Made by a program: the position numbers and the translations under genes. Positions 8,765 to 17,357 of a stretch of DNA of 64,000 nt are shown one piece after another (the first letter of the stretch is position 1; the number at the start of each line of letters is the position of its first letter). Source of the DNA: UBA6244 sp963676875 (GTDB lineage Bacteria > Bacteroidota > Bacteroidia > Bacteroidales > F082); assembly GCA_963676875.1 (NCBI GenBank), contig OY781436.1:3224001-3288000 (forward strand), read 5' to 3'. The notes beneath the pieces were generated by a model. It had not been told where the DNA came from. It made no database searches and worked only from the letters and a program-made list of their open reading frames with translations.

Positions 8765-8772
8765 TATCTTTG
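8765..8772 (+). promoter_or_regulatory. -7 promoter element TATCTTTG
   Basis: This plus-strand TAnnTTTG match lies 22 bp before the ATG at 8795. It is divergent from the barrel gene promoter at 8652-8659. Confidence 0.5.
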
Positions 8773-8794
8773 TCGCCCCTTTGATTAGAAAAAT

Positions 8795-10270
8795 ATGAAG
8801 CTATTTCGAATAATTCGCACCTCCATAATTGTCCTTTCTGTGGGACTTTTCCTCATTCTCGTTTCCTGTAAAAAGGACGATGTGATTAGCACCGATGGTT
8901 CGCTAAAACTGGGTTTTTCAACCGATTCGGTCATTTTTGATACCGTGTTTACTTCCATTGGCAGCGTTACCAAAAGGTTGATGATTTATAACACCTCCGA
9001 TAACAAGTTGAATATCAGTAATATTTCCCTGGCGGGAGGAAATCTTTCTCCTTACCGCATCAACCTGGATGGCGAGGCAGGTGCCGCTTTCTCGGATATC
9101 GTGATCAATGGAAAAGATAGCCTTTACATGTTTGTGCGTGTGACCATCGACCCATCGGATGTCAACAATCCCTATGTGGTGGAGGACGAATTGTTGTTTT
9201 CAACCAATGGCAACAACCAGCAGGTGAAGTTGGTTGCCTGGGGGCAGGATGCACATTATATTGTTGCCGATACGTACACGACGGGTTTTCCCAAGTACAA
9301 AGTGGTGGCCGACAGTCTGGAGGAAGTGCATTGGACTGCCGACCGGCCTTATGTGATCTATGGTTATGCCGTCATCAATTCCTATGGGTCGCTGATTATC
9401 GATGAGGGTGCGCGCATTTATTTCCACGATGGGGGAGGACTTTGGGCTTATTCGGATGGACAGCTGCAGGTGTTGGGAACGCAAACCAATCCGGTCACTT
9501 TTCAGGGCGACAGATTGGAATCTGCCTACGACGATGTCCCCGGGCAGTGGGACCGTATTTGGTTAATGGAAAGTCGTCCGGGAACCAACCATGTTATTAA
9601 AAATGCCTTGATTAAAAACGGGTTCATTGGCTTGCAAACTGAATCATTTTTGCGGTATGCCGAAAATATTGTCAGTCTCGAAAATGTCATCATCCAAAAC
9701 ATGAACGGCTACGGAATTTTCTCGCGTCAATACAACATCATCGCCGAAAACACCGTGGTGGCCAATTGTGGCGGATATTGTCTGGCAGTGGTGGGAGGCG
9801 GCTATTTTGATTTCAAACAAAGCACCTTTGCCAACTACTGGTATCATTCGGCCCGGAATACACCCGCTGTTCTCATCAACAACTACTTCCTCGATAGTTT
9901 GGACAATCCGCTACCCGTCCCCATCCAGTTCAATCTGGCCAACAGCATTATTTACGGAGCCAACGAAGAGGAATTTTTAACCGACCTGAATGGAGGAGCC
10001 GACTCCCTCTATTTTCTCAACCATTGTTTGGTGAAAACCGGACTCAAGATGGAAAATCCCGACAATTTTGAAGCCATTTTGCGCAACGAAGATCCTTTGT
10101 TTAAGGATTACCGCACCAACGATTACCGTCTCGACACCCTATCGCCTGCCATTGGCATAGGCGATCCGGCCATTGCTGTGGACGTACCCTTGGATATCTT
10201 GGGCAATGTCCGACTGAATCATCCCGATGATGGGGCTTATCAGTTTGTTCCGGGGCAGGAGAAACGATAG
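8795..10270 (+). CDS. Large surface lipoprotein with beta-helix-like region, unknown function
   Basis: This is a 491-residue lipoprotein. The N terminus is hydrophobic and ends in the lipobox LVSC, with Cys at about 25 followed by KKDD. Residues about 40-150 look like an Ig-like/choice-of-anchor domain (SVTKRLMIYNTSDNKLNISNISLAGG). Residues about 170-440 contain repeated turns such as GYAVINSYGSLIIDEGARIYF, VIKNALIKNGFIGLQ and LENVIIQNMNGYGIFS, which suggest a right-handed parallel beta-helix. A C-terminal segment reading DYRLDTLSPAIGIGDPAI resembles the end of pectate-lyase-like proteins. Such folds bind or cut polysaccharides, but no catalytic residues could be identified. It is not in an operon. 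Confidence 0.85.
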   Translation: MKLFRIIRTSIIVLSVGLFLILVSCKKDDVISTDGSLKLGFSTDSVIFDTVFTSIGSVTKRLMIYNTSDNKLNISNISLAGGNLSPYRINLDGEAGAAFSDIVINGKDSLYMFVRVTIDPSDVNNPYVVEDELLFSTNGNNQQVKLVAWGQDAHYIVADTYTTGFPKYKVVADSLEEVHWTADRPYVIYGYAVINSYGSLIIDEGARIYFHDGGGLWAYSDGQLQVLGTQTNPVTFQGDRLESAYDDVPGQWDRIWLMESRPGTNHVIKNALIKNGFIGLQTESFLRYAENIVSLENVIIQNMNGYGIFSRQYNIIAENTVVANCGGYCLAVVGGGYFDFKQSTFANYWYHSARNTPAVLINNYFLDSLDNPLPVPIQFNLANSIIYGANEEEFLTDLNGGADSLYFLNHCLVKTGLKMENPDNFEAILRNEDPLFKDYRTNDYRLDTLSPAIGIGDPAIAVDVPLDILGNVRLNHPDDGAYQFVPGQEKR

Positions 10271-10316
10271 GTGCTTATTTTTCAGGTAGGTAAAAAGAAA
10301 AAGTTTATATTTGCTC

Positions 10317-10640
10317 ATGACCGAAAAGGAAACACATATTACCCGGCTCATTAAAAAGCGTATTTTAGGCAAAAACCCTCATGCAGAGGTGATTTTGTTT
10401 GGTTCTCATGCGCGTGGTGAGGCAAATAAACATTCGGATTGGGACGTGCTAATACTATTAAAAAATTCGGAAGTAAGTCGAAAAATGGAAATGGAATATC
10501 GTGAAGAGCTTTTTGATGTTGAACTGGAAACAGGTGAGCCTATATCAACTTTCGTGTTTTCCAAAAAAGATTGGGAAACCAGATTTTTCCAAACACCGTT
10601 TTATGAAAATGTTACCAAAGAAGGTGTTGTGTTGAAATGA
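10317..10640 (+). CDS. MNT-type nucleotidyltransferase (antitoxin of HEPN/MNT pair)
   Basis: The 107-residue protein carries the minimal nucleotidyltransferase signature VILFGSHARGEANKHSDWDVLILL: GSHARG followed by the D-x-D pair in SDWDVL. In MNT-HEPN modules this enzyme adds AMP to, and so silences, its HEPN ribonuclease partner. The downstream HEPN gene starts at 10637 inside the stop of this gene (ATGA overlap). The ATG at 10317 is preferred over a TTG at 10311. A TATATTTG match at 10306-10313 is only 3 bp upstream of the ATG, so a promoter there would give a leaderless transcript. Confidence 0.88.
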   Translation: MTEKETHITRLIKKRILGKNPHAEVILFGSHARGEANKHSDWDVLILLKNSEVSRKMEMEYREELFDVELETGEPISTFVFSKKDWETRFFQTPFYENVTKEGVVLK

Positions 10641-11029
10641 AAGGAACACGTCAAGATTATATCAATTATCGGGTGGAGAAGTCCGATGAGATATTCAGAG
10701 ATGCTCAATTATTAGCTGAAAACAATCGCTGGAATTCTTGTGTGAACAGGCTGTATTATTCATGATATTATTTGGCAAGTGCTTTGCTCTATAGGTACGA
10801 TATTAAAGCTGAAACCCATAATGGCGTTAAAAGTCAATTGTTTCTGAGATTCGTAAAAACCGATTTGATGAGTCAGAACCAAGGAAAACTATTTTCTCAC
10901 TTATTTGACTGGAGGCAGGAAACAGACTATGCCGATTTTATTGATTTTGATAGGGAAACCGTCCTTCCATTGTTGAATGAAGTACAGCTTTTAAACCATC
11001 ATTTAAAAAAACTCATTTTAGAAGATTAA
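10637..11029 (+). pseudogene. HEPN domain toxin gene interrupted by an in-frame TGA
   Basis: The frame starts MKGTRQDYINYRVEKSDEIF and reaches the HEPN helix NRLYYS, where codon 43 is TGA (10763-10765). It then continues in the same frame with YYLASALLYRYDIK to 11029. Relatives usually read RLYYACFYA or RLYYSCYY at this point, so the change is most simply TGC (Cys) to TGA. Uninterrupted, the protein would have about 130 residues. A later ATG at 10772 could give an 85-residue fragment lacking the first helices and the conserved Arg. The gene is translationally coupled to the MNT gene. It is probably an inactivated toxin; readthrough cannot be excluded. Confidence 0.8.
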
Positions 11030-11033
11030 TCCC

Positions 11034-11041
11034 TATTTTTG
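11034..11041 (+). promoter_or_regulatory. -7 promoter element TATTTTTG
   Basis: This TAnnTTTG match lies 21 bp before the ATG at 11063 of the riboside-kinase-like gene. Confidence 0.45.
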
Positions 11042-11062
11042 CCCGAATTTTAAAACTACCAC

Positions 11063-11584
11063 ATGATCATTGGAATAGGAGGGGTAAGCAATGCGGGAAA
11101 GTCAACCCTGGCAAGGAACCTCAGGAAAGCCTTCGCAGGTTTGGATGTTGTCAGTCTCTGTCAGGACGATTTCGCTTTCCCCACCATACAAATTCCCAAA
11201 ATAAATGGGCATACCGATTGGGAAATTCCTCAATCCATCGATTTTGATCGTTACAGAAAAGAGGCCTTACGGCAAATTGCCTTGCACGACCATGTGATTC
11301 TCGAAGGTATTTTTGCTTTCCATGATGCTGAACTCAACCAACTCATGGATATTCAATTTTTTCTCACCCTGAAGAAGGAAACCTTTTTGGAACGTAAAAA
11401 CAAGGACGTCCGCTGGGGAAAAGAACCTGCCTGGTACGTGGAGCACATCTGGAACAGTCACTTGCAATATTGCAAGCAACATCCCCACGCCCAAGCTATC
11501 GTGCTGGCCGCCGACCAGGGCATCGATGCTGAATCGGTCAGACGAACCTATCTGAGTGAGGTGGACGTGTTAAAAAACACTTAA
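11063..11584 (+). CDS. P-loop nucleoside/nicotinamide-riboside kinase-like protein
   Basis: The 173-residue protein starts MIIGIGGVSNAGKSTLARNL, with the P-loop GVSNAGKST. This is followed by LCQDDFAFP, the D-D-F acceptor/Mg site seen in uridine-kinase and NRK-type enzymes. DWEIPQSIDFDRY gives a substrate-side motif and HVILEGIFAFHD the Walker B/base strand. The lid is marked by ERKNKDVRWGKEPAWYVEHIW. The layout is closest to eukaryotic-type nicotinamide riboside kinases and uridine kinases, so it likely phosphorylates a nucleoside; which one is not decided by sequence. It is 63 bp upstream of the metal permease gene. Confidence 0.82.
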   Translation: MIIGIGGVSNAGKSTLARNLRKAFAGLDVVSLCQDDFAFPTIQIPKINGHTDWEIPQSIDFDRYRKEALRQIALHDHVILEGIFAFHDAELNQLMDIQFFLTLKKETFLERKNKDVRWGKEPAWYVEHIWNSHLQYCKQHPHAQAIVLAADQGIDAESVRRTYLSEVDVLKNT

Positions 11585-11621
11585 AAAAGCGAAATTCCCA
11601 CTTTTCGGCTTGTCCATTGGT

Positions 11622-11629
11622 TACTTTTG
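11622..11629 (+). promoter_or_regulatory. -7 promoter element TACTTTTG
   Basis: This TAnnTTTG match lies 18 bp before the ATG at 11648 and is the reason for preferring that start over the TTG at 11627. Confidence 0.5.
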
Positions 11630-11647
11630 CCAAAACAGAAGGGTAAA

Positions 11648-12910
11648 ATGATGGATTTTATCACCAAATATTTCTGGGCACTGCTTCAACTTACTGCCGA
11701 CATGGCGCCGTACCTCATGTTTGGTTTTTTGGTATCCGGATTGCTTAAGGTGGCGTTGCCACCCAACCTGTTGACTCGCTACCTGGGAAAAAGCAACCTC
11801 AGGTCAGTAACCAACGCCAGTTTGCTGGGGATACCCTTGCCTTTGTGTTCCTGCGGTGTATTGCCTGCCGGCATCTCGTTGCACAAAAACGGCGCTTCCA
11901 AAGGAGCCTCGGTTTCGTTTTTAATTTCTACGCCTCAAACGGGTGTGGATTCGCTTTTGGTCACCTACTCCATGCTGGGTTTGCCCTTTGCCCTCATACG
12001 CCCTGTTGCTGCTTTTGTTACCGGGATACTAGGAGGTGTGTTGACTAACAAGATCGAAAAGGACTTGCCCCTTCAGGAGCCCAAAACCGAGGATGTTACA
12101 CGGATGCAGAAAAAATTCAGTTGGTACGGCCTGTTTCATTATGCTTTTGTTGAAATGGTAGGCGACATCGCCAAATGGCTGGTGATCGGTTTGCTGATTG
12201 CGGCCCTCATTACGGTGCTCATCCCCGATCAGTTTTTCAATGATTTTGCCCTCAACGGCATCCTGGGCATGTTGCTCATTCTGGCGGTATCCATTCCGTT
12301 GTACGTGTGTGCCACCGCCTCGGTGCCCATTGCTGCCGTGTTGCTCATGAAAGGGCTCTCACCCGGAGCCATGCTGGTTTTCCTGATGGCCGGACCTGCT
12401 ACCAATGCTGCCACCATGACGGTGATTGGCAACACGTTGGGACGGAAAACACTGGTGGTCTATGTGTCAACCCTTGTGCTGGGTTCCATGGCTTTCGGTT
12501 TGCTCATCGATTATTTACTGCCTGTTAGTTGGTTTGCTCCTGTCATGCAGATGGGACAACATCAACACGAGTTACTTCCTCTTTGGCTCTCCTATGGATC
12601 AGCTATGGTGCTGACAGGCTTGTTGTTGTATAGCTTTTTAAAGAAATTTATCTCACATAAAAAAACAACCATGAATCCAGATACAAATATCAACAACCTT
12701 CCTTATATGGTTTTTTCGGTGGAAGGCATGACTTGTAACCATTGCAAATCTACGGTTGAAAACGGAGTTTCATCCATTGAAAATGTTGAGCTTGCCGAGG
12801 CCGACATCCAGAACAACACGCTCAAGGTTTTTGGCAACAACCTCGATCCCGGTGCCATTGAAAAAACCATCACCCGATTGAACTATATTTTTAAAGGGCA
12901 GTTGAAATAG
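11648..12910 (+). CDS. SO_0444-type (DUF318/ArsP-like permease) Cu/Zn efflux transporter with C-terminal HMA domain
   Basis: This is a 420-residue protein. About eight to ten membrane segments form two ArsP/DUF318-like halves, with the hallmark PLPLCSCGVLPAG (C67, C69) and GASVSFLISTPQTGVDS in the first half. In the second half are IPLYVCATASVPIAAVLL and MAGPATNAATM. After about residue 350 comes a complete heavy-metal-associated domain (VEGMTCNHCKSTVENG; C363 and C366). SO_0444 family proteins export copper or zinc. The fused HMA domain would deliver or sense the metal at the membrane. The ATG at 11648 has a purine-rich AGAAGGG upstream. The next genes at 13.3-17.8 kb also look metal-related. 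Confidence 0.9.
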   Translation: MMDFITKYFWALLQLTADMAPYLMFGFLVSGLLKVALPPNLLTRYLGKSNLRSVTNASLLGIPLPLCSCGVLPAGISLHKNGASKGASVSFLISTPQTGVDSLLVTYSMLGLPFALIRPVAAFVTGILGGVLTNKIEKDLPLQEPKTEDVTRMQKKFSWYGLFHYAFVEMVGDIAKWLVIGLLIAALITVLIPDQFFNDFALNGILGMLLILAVSIPLYVCATASVPIAAVLLMKGLSPGAMLVFLMAGPATNAATMTVIGNTLGRKTLVVYVSTLVLGSMAFGLLIDYLLPVSWFAPVMQMGQHQHELLPLWLSYGSAMVLTGLLLYSFLKKFISHKKTTMNPDTNINNLPYMVFSVEGMTCNHCKSTVENGVSSIENVELAEADIQNNTLKVFGNNLDPGAIEKTITRLNYIFKGQLK

Positions 12911-13020
12911 TTGAAAATTCCTTTTTTTATCTTTTGGGGAGGGTTATTGAGTGAGCGATGCCTTCGGACCACCGGGTTTTCTCCAACTCTGCAAGTAGGG
13001 AAGAGATAGAGCTAATACAT

Positions 13021-13061
13021 AAATCATTAAAACTTGCAAAGTTTGCAAGTTTTAATGATTT
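13021..13061. repeat. Perfect 41-bp palindrome (20-bp arms, 1-nt centre)
   Basis: The left arm AAATCATTAAAACTTGCAAA (13021-13040) is the exact reverse complement of 13042-13061, with a single G between. There is no U-tract after it, so it is not a standard terminator. It may be an interspersed palindromic repeat, a cruciform-forming site or a regulator-binding site for the metal operon downstream. Confidence 0.8.
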
Positions 13062-13090
13062 ATATTGTGGAGGTCTTCAATAAATGAGTT

Positions 13091-13250
13091 GTTAAAAACG
13101 CTTCGACTACAAATCAATCACTTGGCACAAAAGATACATATTCTAGATAAACACGTCTTTGTGTAACCTCAGTAAAAAACTCTGCGAAACTCTGCGGTGA
13201 ACTCTGTGGGTATCAGTGTTGAAAAATTTGTTTCAATACTTTTCGGAATA
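13091..13250 (+). repeat. Dispersed repeat, copy B (related to 7826-7986)
   Basis: This copy shares the blocks AACGCTTC, AAAGATACAT, GTGTAACCTCA, the AACTCTGCGG/AACTCTGTGG cluster, AAAAATTTGTTTC and CTTTTCGGA with copy A, in the same order and on the same strand. Confidence 0.65.
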
Positions 13251-13349
13251 GTCTAAGGCTTACTATGGGCAGGTGAAATACAAATATCATCTCGTACACC
13301 ACTACTAAGAATATTTCTAAATAACTTTCGCCGGACTTCATCTTTTTCT

Positions 13350-13357
13350 TACTTTTG
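13350..13357 (+). promoter_or_regulatory. -7 promoter element TACTTTTG of the metal operon
   Basis: This TAnnTTTG match ends only 7 bp before the ATG at 13365, so the transcript would have almost no leader. Confidence 0.45.
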
Positions 13358-13364
13358 CCGCGAA

Positions 13365-13685
13365 ATGAAAGGTTCAAAAAGAATAGCGTTTTTACTTGGG
13401 GTAATTTTCAGTTTTCCGCTGGTTTACCAATCGCTGCATTATTTTGAGCATCACCTGGATGAACACCATCCGCCCGACACTTGCGCCAACTCTCATTTCT
13501 CCAATACCTTTGATTCATGCGCCATTTGCGATTATGAAATGGCCACTGGTGACCAACCCGATTTGTATTCGCCCGACCAACCGGCCGTGCAATGGTGTTT
13601 GATCGACTTTGGATTTCGGCACGAGTTTTTTCACACACAACCCAAAACCCACAAATCGTTGAGAGCTCCTCCGGGAGTGAGCTGA
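13365..13685 (+). CDS. Small exported His/Cys-rich protein, probable metal handling
   Basis: The 106-residue protein has an N-terminal hydrophobic segment (about 7-24, IAFLLGVIFSFPLVYQSL). It is followed by a histidine cluster HYFEHHLDEHHPPDTC and then FDSCAICDYEMA with a C-x-x-C pair. The rest has no recognised domain. The His cluster plus Cys pair points to metal binding at the membrane or in the periplasm. It lies 36 bp upstream of the TonB receptor gene, and the small gene after the receptor has a related layout. The function is inferred from composition and position only. Confidence 0.72.
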   Translation: MKGSKRIAFLLGVIFSFPLVYQSLHYFEHHLDEHHPPDTCANSHFSNTFDSCAICDYEMATGDQPDLYSPDQPAVQWCLIDFGFRHEFFHTQPKTHKSLRAPPGVS

Positions 13686-13721
13686 TATTCTCCTTCAGTA
13701 TATTATCTCAACTTTTTGTAA

Positions 13722-16130
13722 ATGAAATATTTAGTAATTTTATTGCCGTGGCTCTTTATGGCTGCGCCAGTATTTGGTCAGGCTGCGGCCTTACAAGGAA
13801 CCGTGATTGATGAGCAACACAGCCCGTTGCCCGGAGCTGTGGTGCAGTTGTCGCCGGGCGGTTATAATACCACCACCGATTTGGACGGGACTTTTCGCTT
13901 TGAGCGGATTCCTGCCGGAAAATACACCCTTGTGGTGTCGTATATTGGTTTTAAAACCGACGAGCGCACCATTGAACTTCCCGGTACATCGCAACACATT
14001 ACCATCGAATTGAGCCATCAGGCCGACCTGCTGGATGAGGTGGTGATTCAGGATAATTTTGCTTTGCAGCAAAAGAAAGAATCATCCTACAACTCGGAAG
14101 TGGTGGGCGAAAGCTACATCAAACAAAATCTGGGCGGCAGCCTGATGCAATCATTGGAAAGGTTGCCGGGAGTGGGAAGTATCGACATTGGTGCCGGACA
14201 ATCCAAACCCGTCATCCGGGGGTTGAGTTTTAATCGTGTGCTGGTGGCCGAGAATGGTATCGTCCACCAGGGGCAGCAATGGGGTGCCGATCATGGATTG
14301 GAAATAGATCAGTTTGCCACCGATCGCATTGAGGTCATCAAAGGACCGGCCTCGTTGATGTTTGGCTCCGATGCCATCGGAGGCGTGGTGGATATCAGAC
14401 AAATGCATGTGCCCGAAAAGCATACCCTGGGTGGGGTGGTCAACCTCACCGGAAAAACAAATAACAAAATGGGAGGGGCCTCGGTAAACCTTACCGGACG
14501 GAACAATCACTTGTATTTTGATGCCAGAGGAACCTATGTCAACTATGCCGACTTCCGGGTACCAACGGATGTGGTGGATGTATATAACTATCCCGTTCAC
14601 CTCCACAACCACCAGCTGCGAAATACAGCCGGTCGTGAGGCCAATGTGCATTTGAATTTGGGAATCATTCAAAATAATTGGAATTCCACCATGTACATGA
14701 GTCAGGTTTACAGCAAATCCGGCTTTTTTGCCAATGCACACGGCCTCGAGCCCCTACAAGTGGTCGATTCCGTTTATGATGCCAACGACCGTGATGTGAT
14801 GCATCCTTTTCAGGAAGTCACTCACCTGAAATTGATTAACCGCACTTCGTTTTATTTTGGAAAAAACAGGTGGGAGTTGGAATGGGGATATCAAAACAAT
14901 TTCAGGCAGGAGTGGAGCGATTATGTAAGTCATGGATATATGCCACCTGTTTTTCCTGATTCGTTGGGGATGCCGGAAAACCTCGAACGGCAATTCAACA
15001 AAAATACCCTCTCGGCCAAGGGAAAGTTGGTGATGACCAAAGGTAAACACACCCTTACCACCGGATTTTCAACCGAATACCAGCACAATGCCATCGCCGG
15101 TTGGAGTTTTATCATTCCGGCTTTTGAGCAGTTGACCGCAGGAGTTTTTCTGTTGGATAAAATCACACTCAACGAACAATGGATTCTCAATGGTGGCATC
15201 CGGTTCGATCTGGGAAACCTGAATACCAAAGCTTACGACGACTGGTTTCCGTCACCGGTAGTTCATGGGCAGGATACCGTTTGGGTGTATTTGCAACGTG
15301 CCGCCGACCTTCAGCGTACTTTTAACAGCACCAGCTGGGCAGTGGGAGCCAACTACAATGGAGCCCTCCTTTCGGTGAAAGCCAACGCGGGGAAAAGTTT
15401 CCGAATGCCAACCGCACAGGAACTCTCGGCCAATGGGGTGAATTACCACCACTTTAGTTTTGAACAAGGCGACTCCACGCTACATCCCGAAGTGTCGTAC
15501 CAACTGGACGTGAGTGCCGAACTCACCTTCCCCCATTGGGCTGTTCAAGTTAGTCCGTTTGTCAATTATTTCCCCAACTATATCTACCTCAATCCCACGC
15601 CTTTTCATGATTATCTTTATGGCGCCGGCAATCAGGTGTATCAATACACCGAAAGTGAGGTGTTCAGATACGGCGGTGAGTTGCATTGGCATATGCACCC
15701 GTTTCATTGGATGAAGGCCGGTGTGATTGCAGAATACGTTTATTCGGTGCAGCTCTCGGGTGCCAAAAAGAATTTCACGCTGCCGTTTTCGCCTCCCGCA
15801 CGTTTTTTGTTCAATGTAACCTGGTTGCCACATGCCTTCAAGGGCTTGAAAAACAATTACTTTTCCATTGATTATGTGGTGACTGCTGCCCAAAACAGAA
15901 TCGTTCCTCCTGAACTTACCACACCCGGTCATCAGGCGATAAATCTGTCGGCGGGTACGGCCATCAAATGGAACAAGCAATGGGTGGAGGTCAATTTGCA
16001 GGTACGTAATCTGCTCAATACCAAATACCTCAACCACACAAGTTATTACCGGATTATCGGTGTACCCGAACCCGGAATCAATTTTATCGTTAACGTCAGT
16101 GTGCCATTTAGTATTTTAGGTCATGAATAG
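13722..16130 (+). CDS. TonB-dependent outer-membrane receptor, probably for a metal or metal complex
   Basis: This 802-residue protein has a signal peptide (about 1-20) and then a carboxypeptidase-regulatory-like domain (about 24-105, GTVIDEQHSPLPGAVVQL...). The plug follows (about 115-235), with LPGVGSIDIGAGQSKPVIRG, NRVLVAENGI and IEVIKGPASLMFGSDAIGGV, and then a 22-strand barrel that ends in the aromatic strand INFIVNVSVPFSIL. The length and layout are those of ordinary TonB receptors, not the larger SusC class. Histidines are frequent in the plug and barrel (IVHQGQQWGADHG, HLHNHQ, ELHWHMHPFHW). Together with the neighbours this suggests zinc or copper uptake. It overlaps the next gene by 8 bp. 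Confidence 0.9.
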   Translation: MKYLVILLPWLFMAAPVFGQAAALQGTVIDEQHSPLPGAVVQLSPGGYNTTTDLDGTFRFERIPAGKYTLVVSYIGFKTDERTIELPGTSQHITIELSHQADLLDEVVIQDNFALQQKKESSYNSEVVGESYIKQNLGGSLMQSLERLPGVGSIDIGAGQSKPVIRGLSFNRVLVAENGIVHQGQQWGADHGLEIDQFATDRIEVIKGPASLMFGSDAIGGVVDIRQMHVPEKHTLGGVVNLTGKTNNKMGGASVNLTGRNNHLYFDARGTYVNYADFRVPTDVVDVYNYPVHLHNHQLRNTAGREANVHLNLGIIQNNWNSTMYMSQVYSKSGFFANAHGLEPLQVVDSVYDANDRDVMHPFQEVTHLKLINRTSFYFGKNRWELEWGYQNNFRQEWSDYVSHGYMPPVFPDSLGMPENLERQFNKNTLSAKGKLVMTKGKHTLTTGFSTEYQHNAIAGWSFIIPAFEQLTAGVFLLDKITLNEQWILNGGIRFDLGNLNTKAYDDWFPSPVVHGQDTVWVYLQRAADLQRTFNSTSWAVGANYNGALLSVKANAGKSFRMPTAQELSANGVNYHHFSFEQGDSTLHPEVSYQLDVSAELTFPHWAVQVSPFVNYFPNYIYLNPTPFHDYLYGAGNQVYQYTESEVFRYGGELHWHMHPFHWMKAGVIAEYVYSVQLSGAKKNFTLPFSPPARFLFNVTWLPHAFKGLKNNYFSIDYVVTAAQNRIVPPELTTPGHQAINLSAGTAIKWNKQWVEVNLQVRNLLNTKYLNHTSYYRIIGVPEPGINFIVNVSVPFSILGHE

Positions 16131-16452
16131 AACTACAGTTGCCTCTGCCCGTTTGGTTACCTTATTGTTGGCGATATTGTTTCTAAGTCCTTCGCTGCTC
16201 AAGCCTTTGCATTTTGTGGCCATCCACCACCATTACCAAAGCTGGACTGCGGAAGTTTCCGTTGATTTTACACCTGTACATTGCTTGGTTCATGACTTTT
16301 TGTTGTTTAGCTATGTGAAGGAAACATCTCAGGAATTTCAAAAACCCGGATGGAATCATTTGGTGTTGATTACAGATGGACAAACCAATCCAAAATACCA
16401 TAAGCCAAGTCACCAACCGGAAACGAGAGGTCCGCCCAAAATAGCTGTTTGA
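16123..16452 (+). CDS. Small exported His/Cys-containing protein, partner of the TonB receptor
   Basis: The 109-residue protein overlaps the 3' end of the receptor gene by 8 bp. A hydrophobic N terminus (about 9-28, ARLVTLLLAILFLSPSLLKP) is followed by LHFVAIHHHY and, about 25 residues later, PVHCLVHDFLLFSY. The spacing of a His cluster and a C-x-x-[CH]-[DH]-[YF] element matches that in the gene at 13365, so the two are probably distant paralogues. The C-terminal 40 residues are polar and unstructured-looking. No known domain is recognised. Confidence 0.7.
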   Translation: MNRTTVASARLVTLLLAILFLSPSLLKPLHFVAIHHHYQSWTAEVSVDFTPVHCLVHDFLLFSYVKETSQEFQKPGWNHLVLITDGQTNPKYHKPSHQPETRGPPKIAV

Positions 16453-16511
16453 ATCCTTTTCAGGGAAAAATCTAGTCAGTTTTTTAACCAATTTCACAAA
16501 AACATATAAAA

Positions 16512-17354
16512 ATGAAAAATACGATTAAATATATGCGGGTAGTTGTGCTTCTCGGAGTATCGGTAATGATGCTTGCAACTGCTTGTAAAAAAGAGGATAA
16601 CAACCCACCTGTGATTTCCAATTTTGAGGTGGGACTCAGCAATTCACACATTGCCTATGTGGGTGCCGATTTGCACCTGGAGGCTGATATTGTGGCACAA
16701 AATAACATAGAAACCGTTGAAGTCCGCATTCATGTGGAAGACGCCTCCCTGGTTCCTTCGGGAATTATTCCATGGGAAGTTGATTCGATTTATACCCAAT
16801 TCTCAGGTAAGAAAAACACGCTGTTTCATGAACATATACCTATATCTTCAGAAGTATATGTGGGCGCCTATCACCTCCATTTTGTTGTCACCGATATGGA
16901 AGGAAATCAAACCGACATGGAAGCAGATTTGCAATTGGAAGTGCCCAACGACACTGAAAGTCCTGTGGTGGAGGTTACGCAACATCCCGAAAATACCCAG
17001 GTGTTCCATTCGGGGGAGGTGATTTCCATTAGTGCCTTACTCACCGACAACATCGCACTGGGCGGAACCTATGTGGCGTTAGTCAGGACCGAACAGCAAC
17101 TTGCCGACTCCCTGATTACGGGAGACAACACCATCACCGTGTTGCATTTCCATGAATTTGTAGATCCGGATGAATATCAACTAACCGCGAGTATTACCGT
17201 TGGTGCCGATTTCGACAACAATATTCCTCCCAAGGAAATTACCGGCGATTTGGCCTGGCAATCCGGCGAATACTATCTGGTAATCAAAGCGGTGGATGCT
17301 TTTGGTGGACATACCACTTACTCTTCGCATTATTCGTTTCACATTGAATTATAA
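16512..17354 (+). CDS. DUF4625-type lipoprotein (two Ig-like repeats)
   Basis: The 280-residue lipoprotein has its lipobox at LATAC (Cys about 25), followed by KKEDNNPP. Two Ig-like domains follow. The first is about 30-150 (PVISNFEVGLSNSHIAYVG...LHLEADI...). The second is about 155-280 (SPVVEVTQHPENTQVFHSGEVI...), ending in LVIKAVDAFGGHTTYSSHY. This is the DUF4625 pattern. These proteins often accompany TonB receptors in Bacteroidota, but their biochemical role is not established. Several His residues (HEHIPI, HFHEF) would fit metal binding. It is probably in one transcript with the receptor. Confidence 0.85.
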   Translation: MKNTIKYMRVVVLLGVSVMMLATACKKEDNNPPVISNFEVGLSNSHIAYVGADLHLEADIVAQNNIETVEVRIHVEDASLVPSGIIPWEVDSIYTQFSGKKNTLFHEHIPISSEVYVGAYHLHFVVTDMEGNQTDMEADLQLEVPNDTESPVVEVTQHPENTQVFHSGEVISISALLTDNIALGGTYVALVRTEQQLADSLITGDNTITVLHFHEFVDPDEYQLTASITVGADFDNNIPPKEITGDLAWQSGEYYLVIKAVDAFGGHTTYSSHYSFHIEL

Positions 17355-17357
17355 ACC

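Larger units (their letters stand above)
12911..13364. other. Intergenic region with a perfect palindrome and dispersed repeat copy B
   Basis: No gene is supported in 454 bp. It contains the 20-bp-arm palindrome at 13021-13061 and the dispersed repeat at 13091-13250. The region separates the permease from the TonB receptor operon and so contains that operon's promoter, probably TACTTTTG at 13350-13357. Confidence 0.6.

Noticed and set aside
10763..10765. TGA in the HEPN gene as a selenocysteine or recoded codon
   Set aside because: No selenocysteine insertion machinery or stem-loop was seen and many other genes here use TGA as a normal stop; a nonsense change or sequence error is simpler.
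14151..14741. 196-residue minus-strand frame opposite the TonB receptor plug
   Set aside because: It is a shadow of the receptor frame, which has the complete plug motifs.
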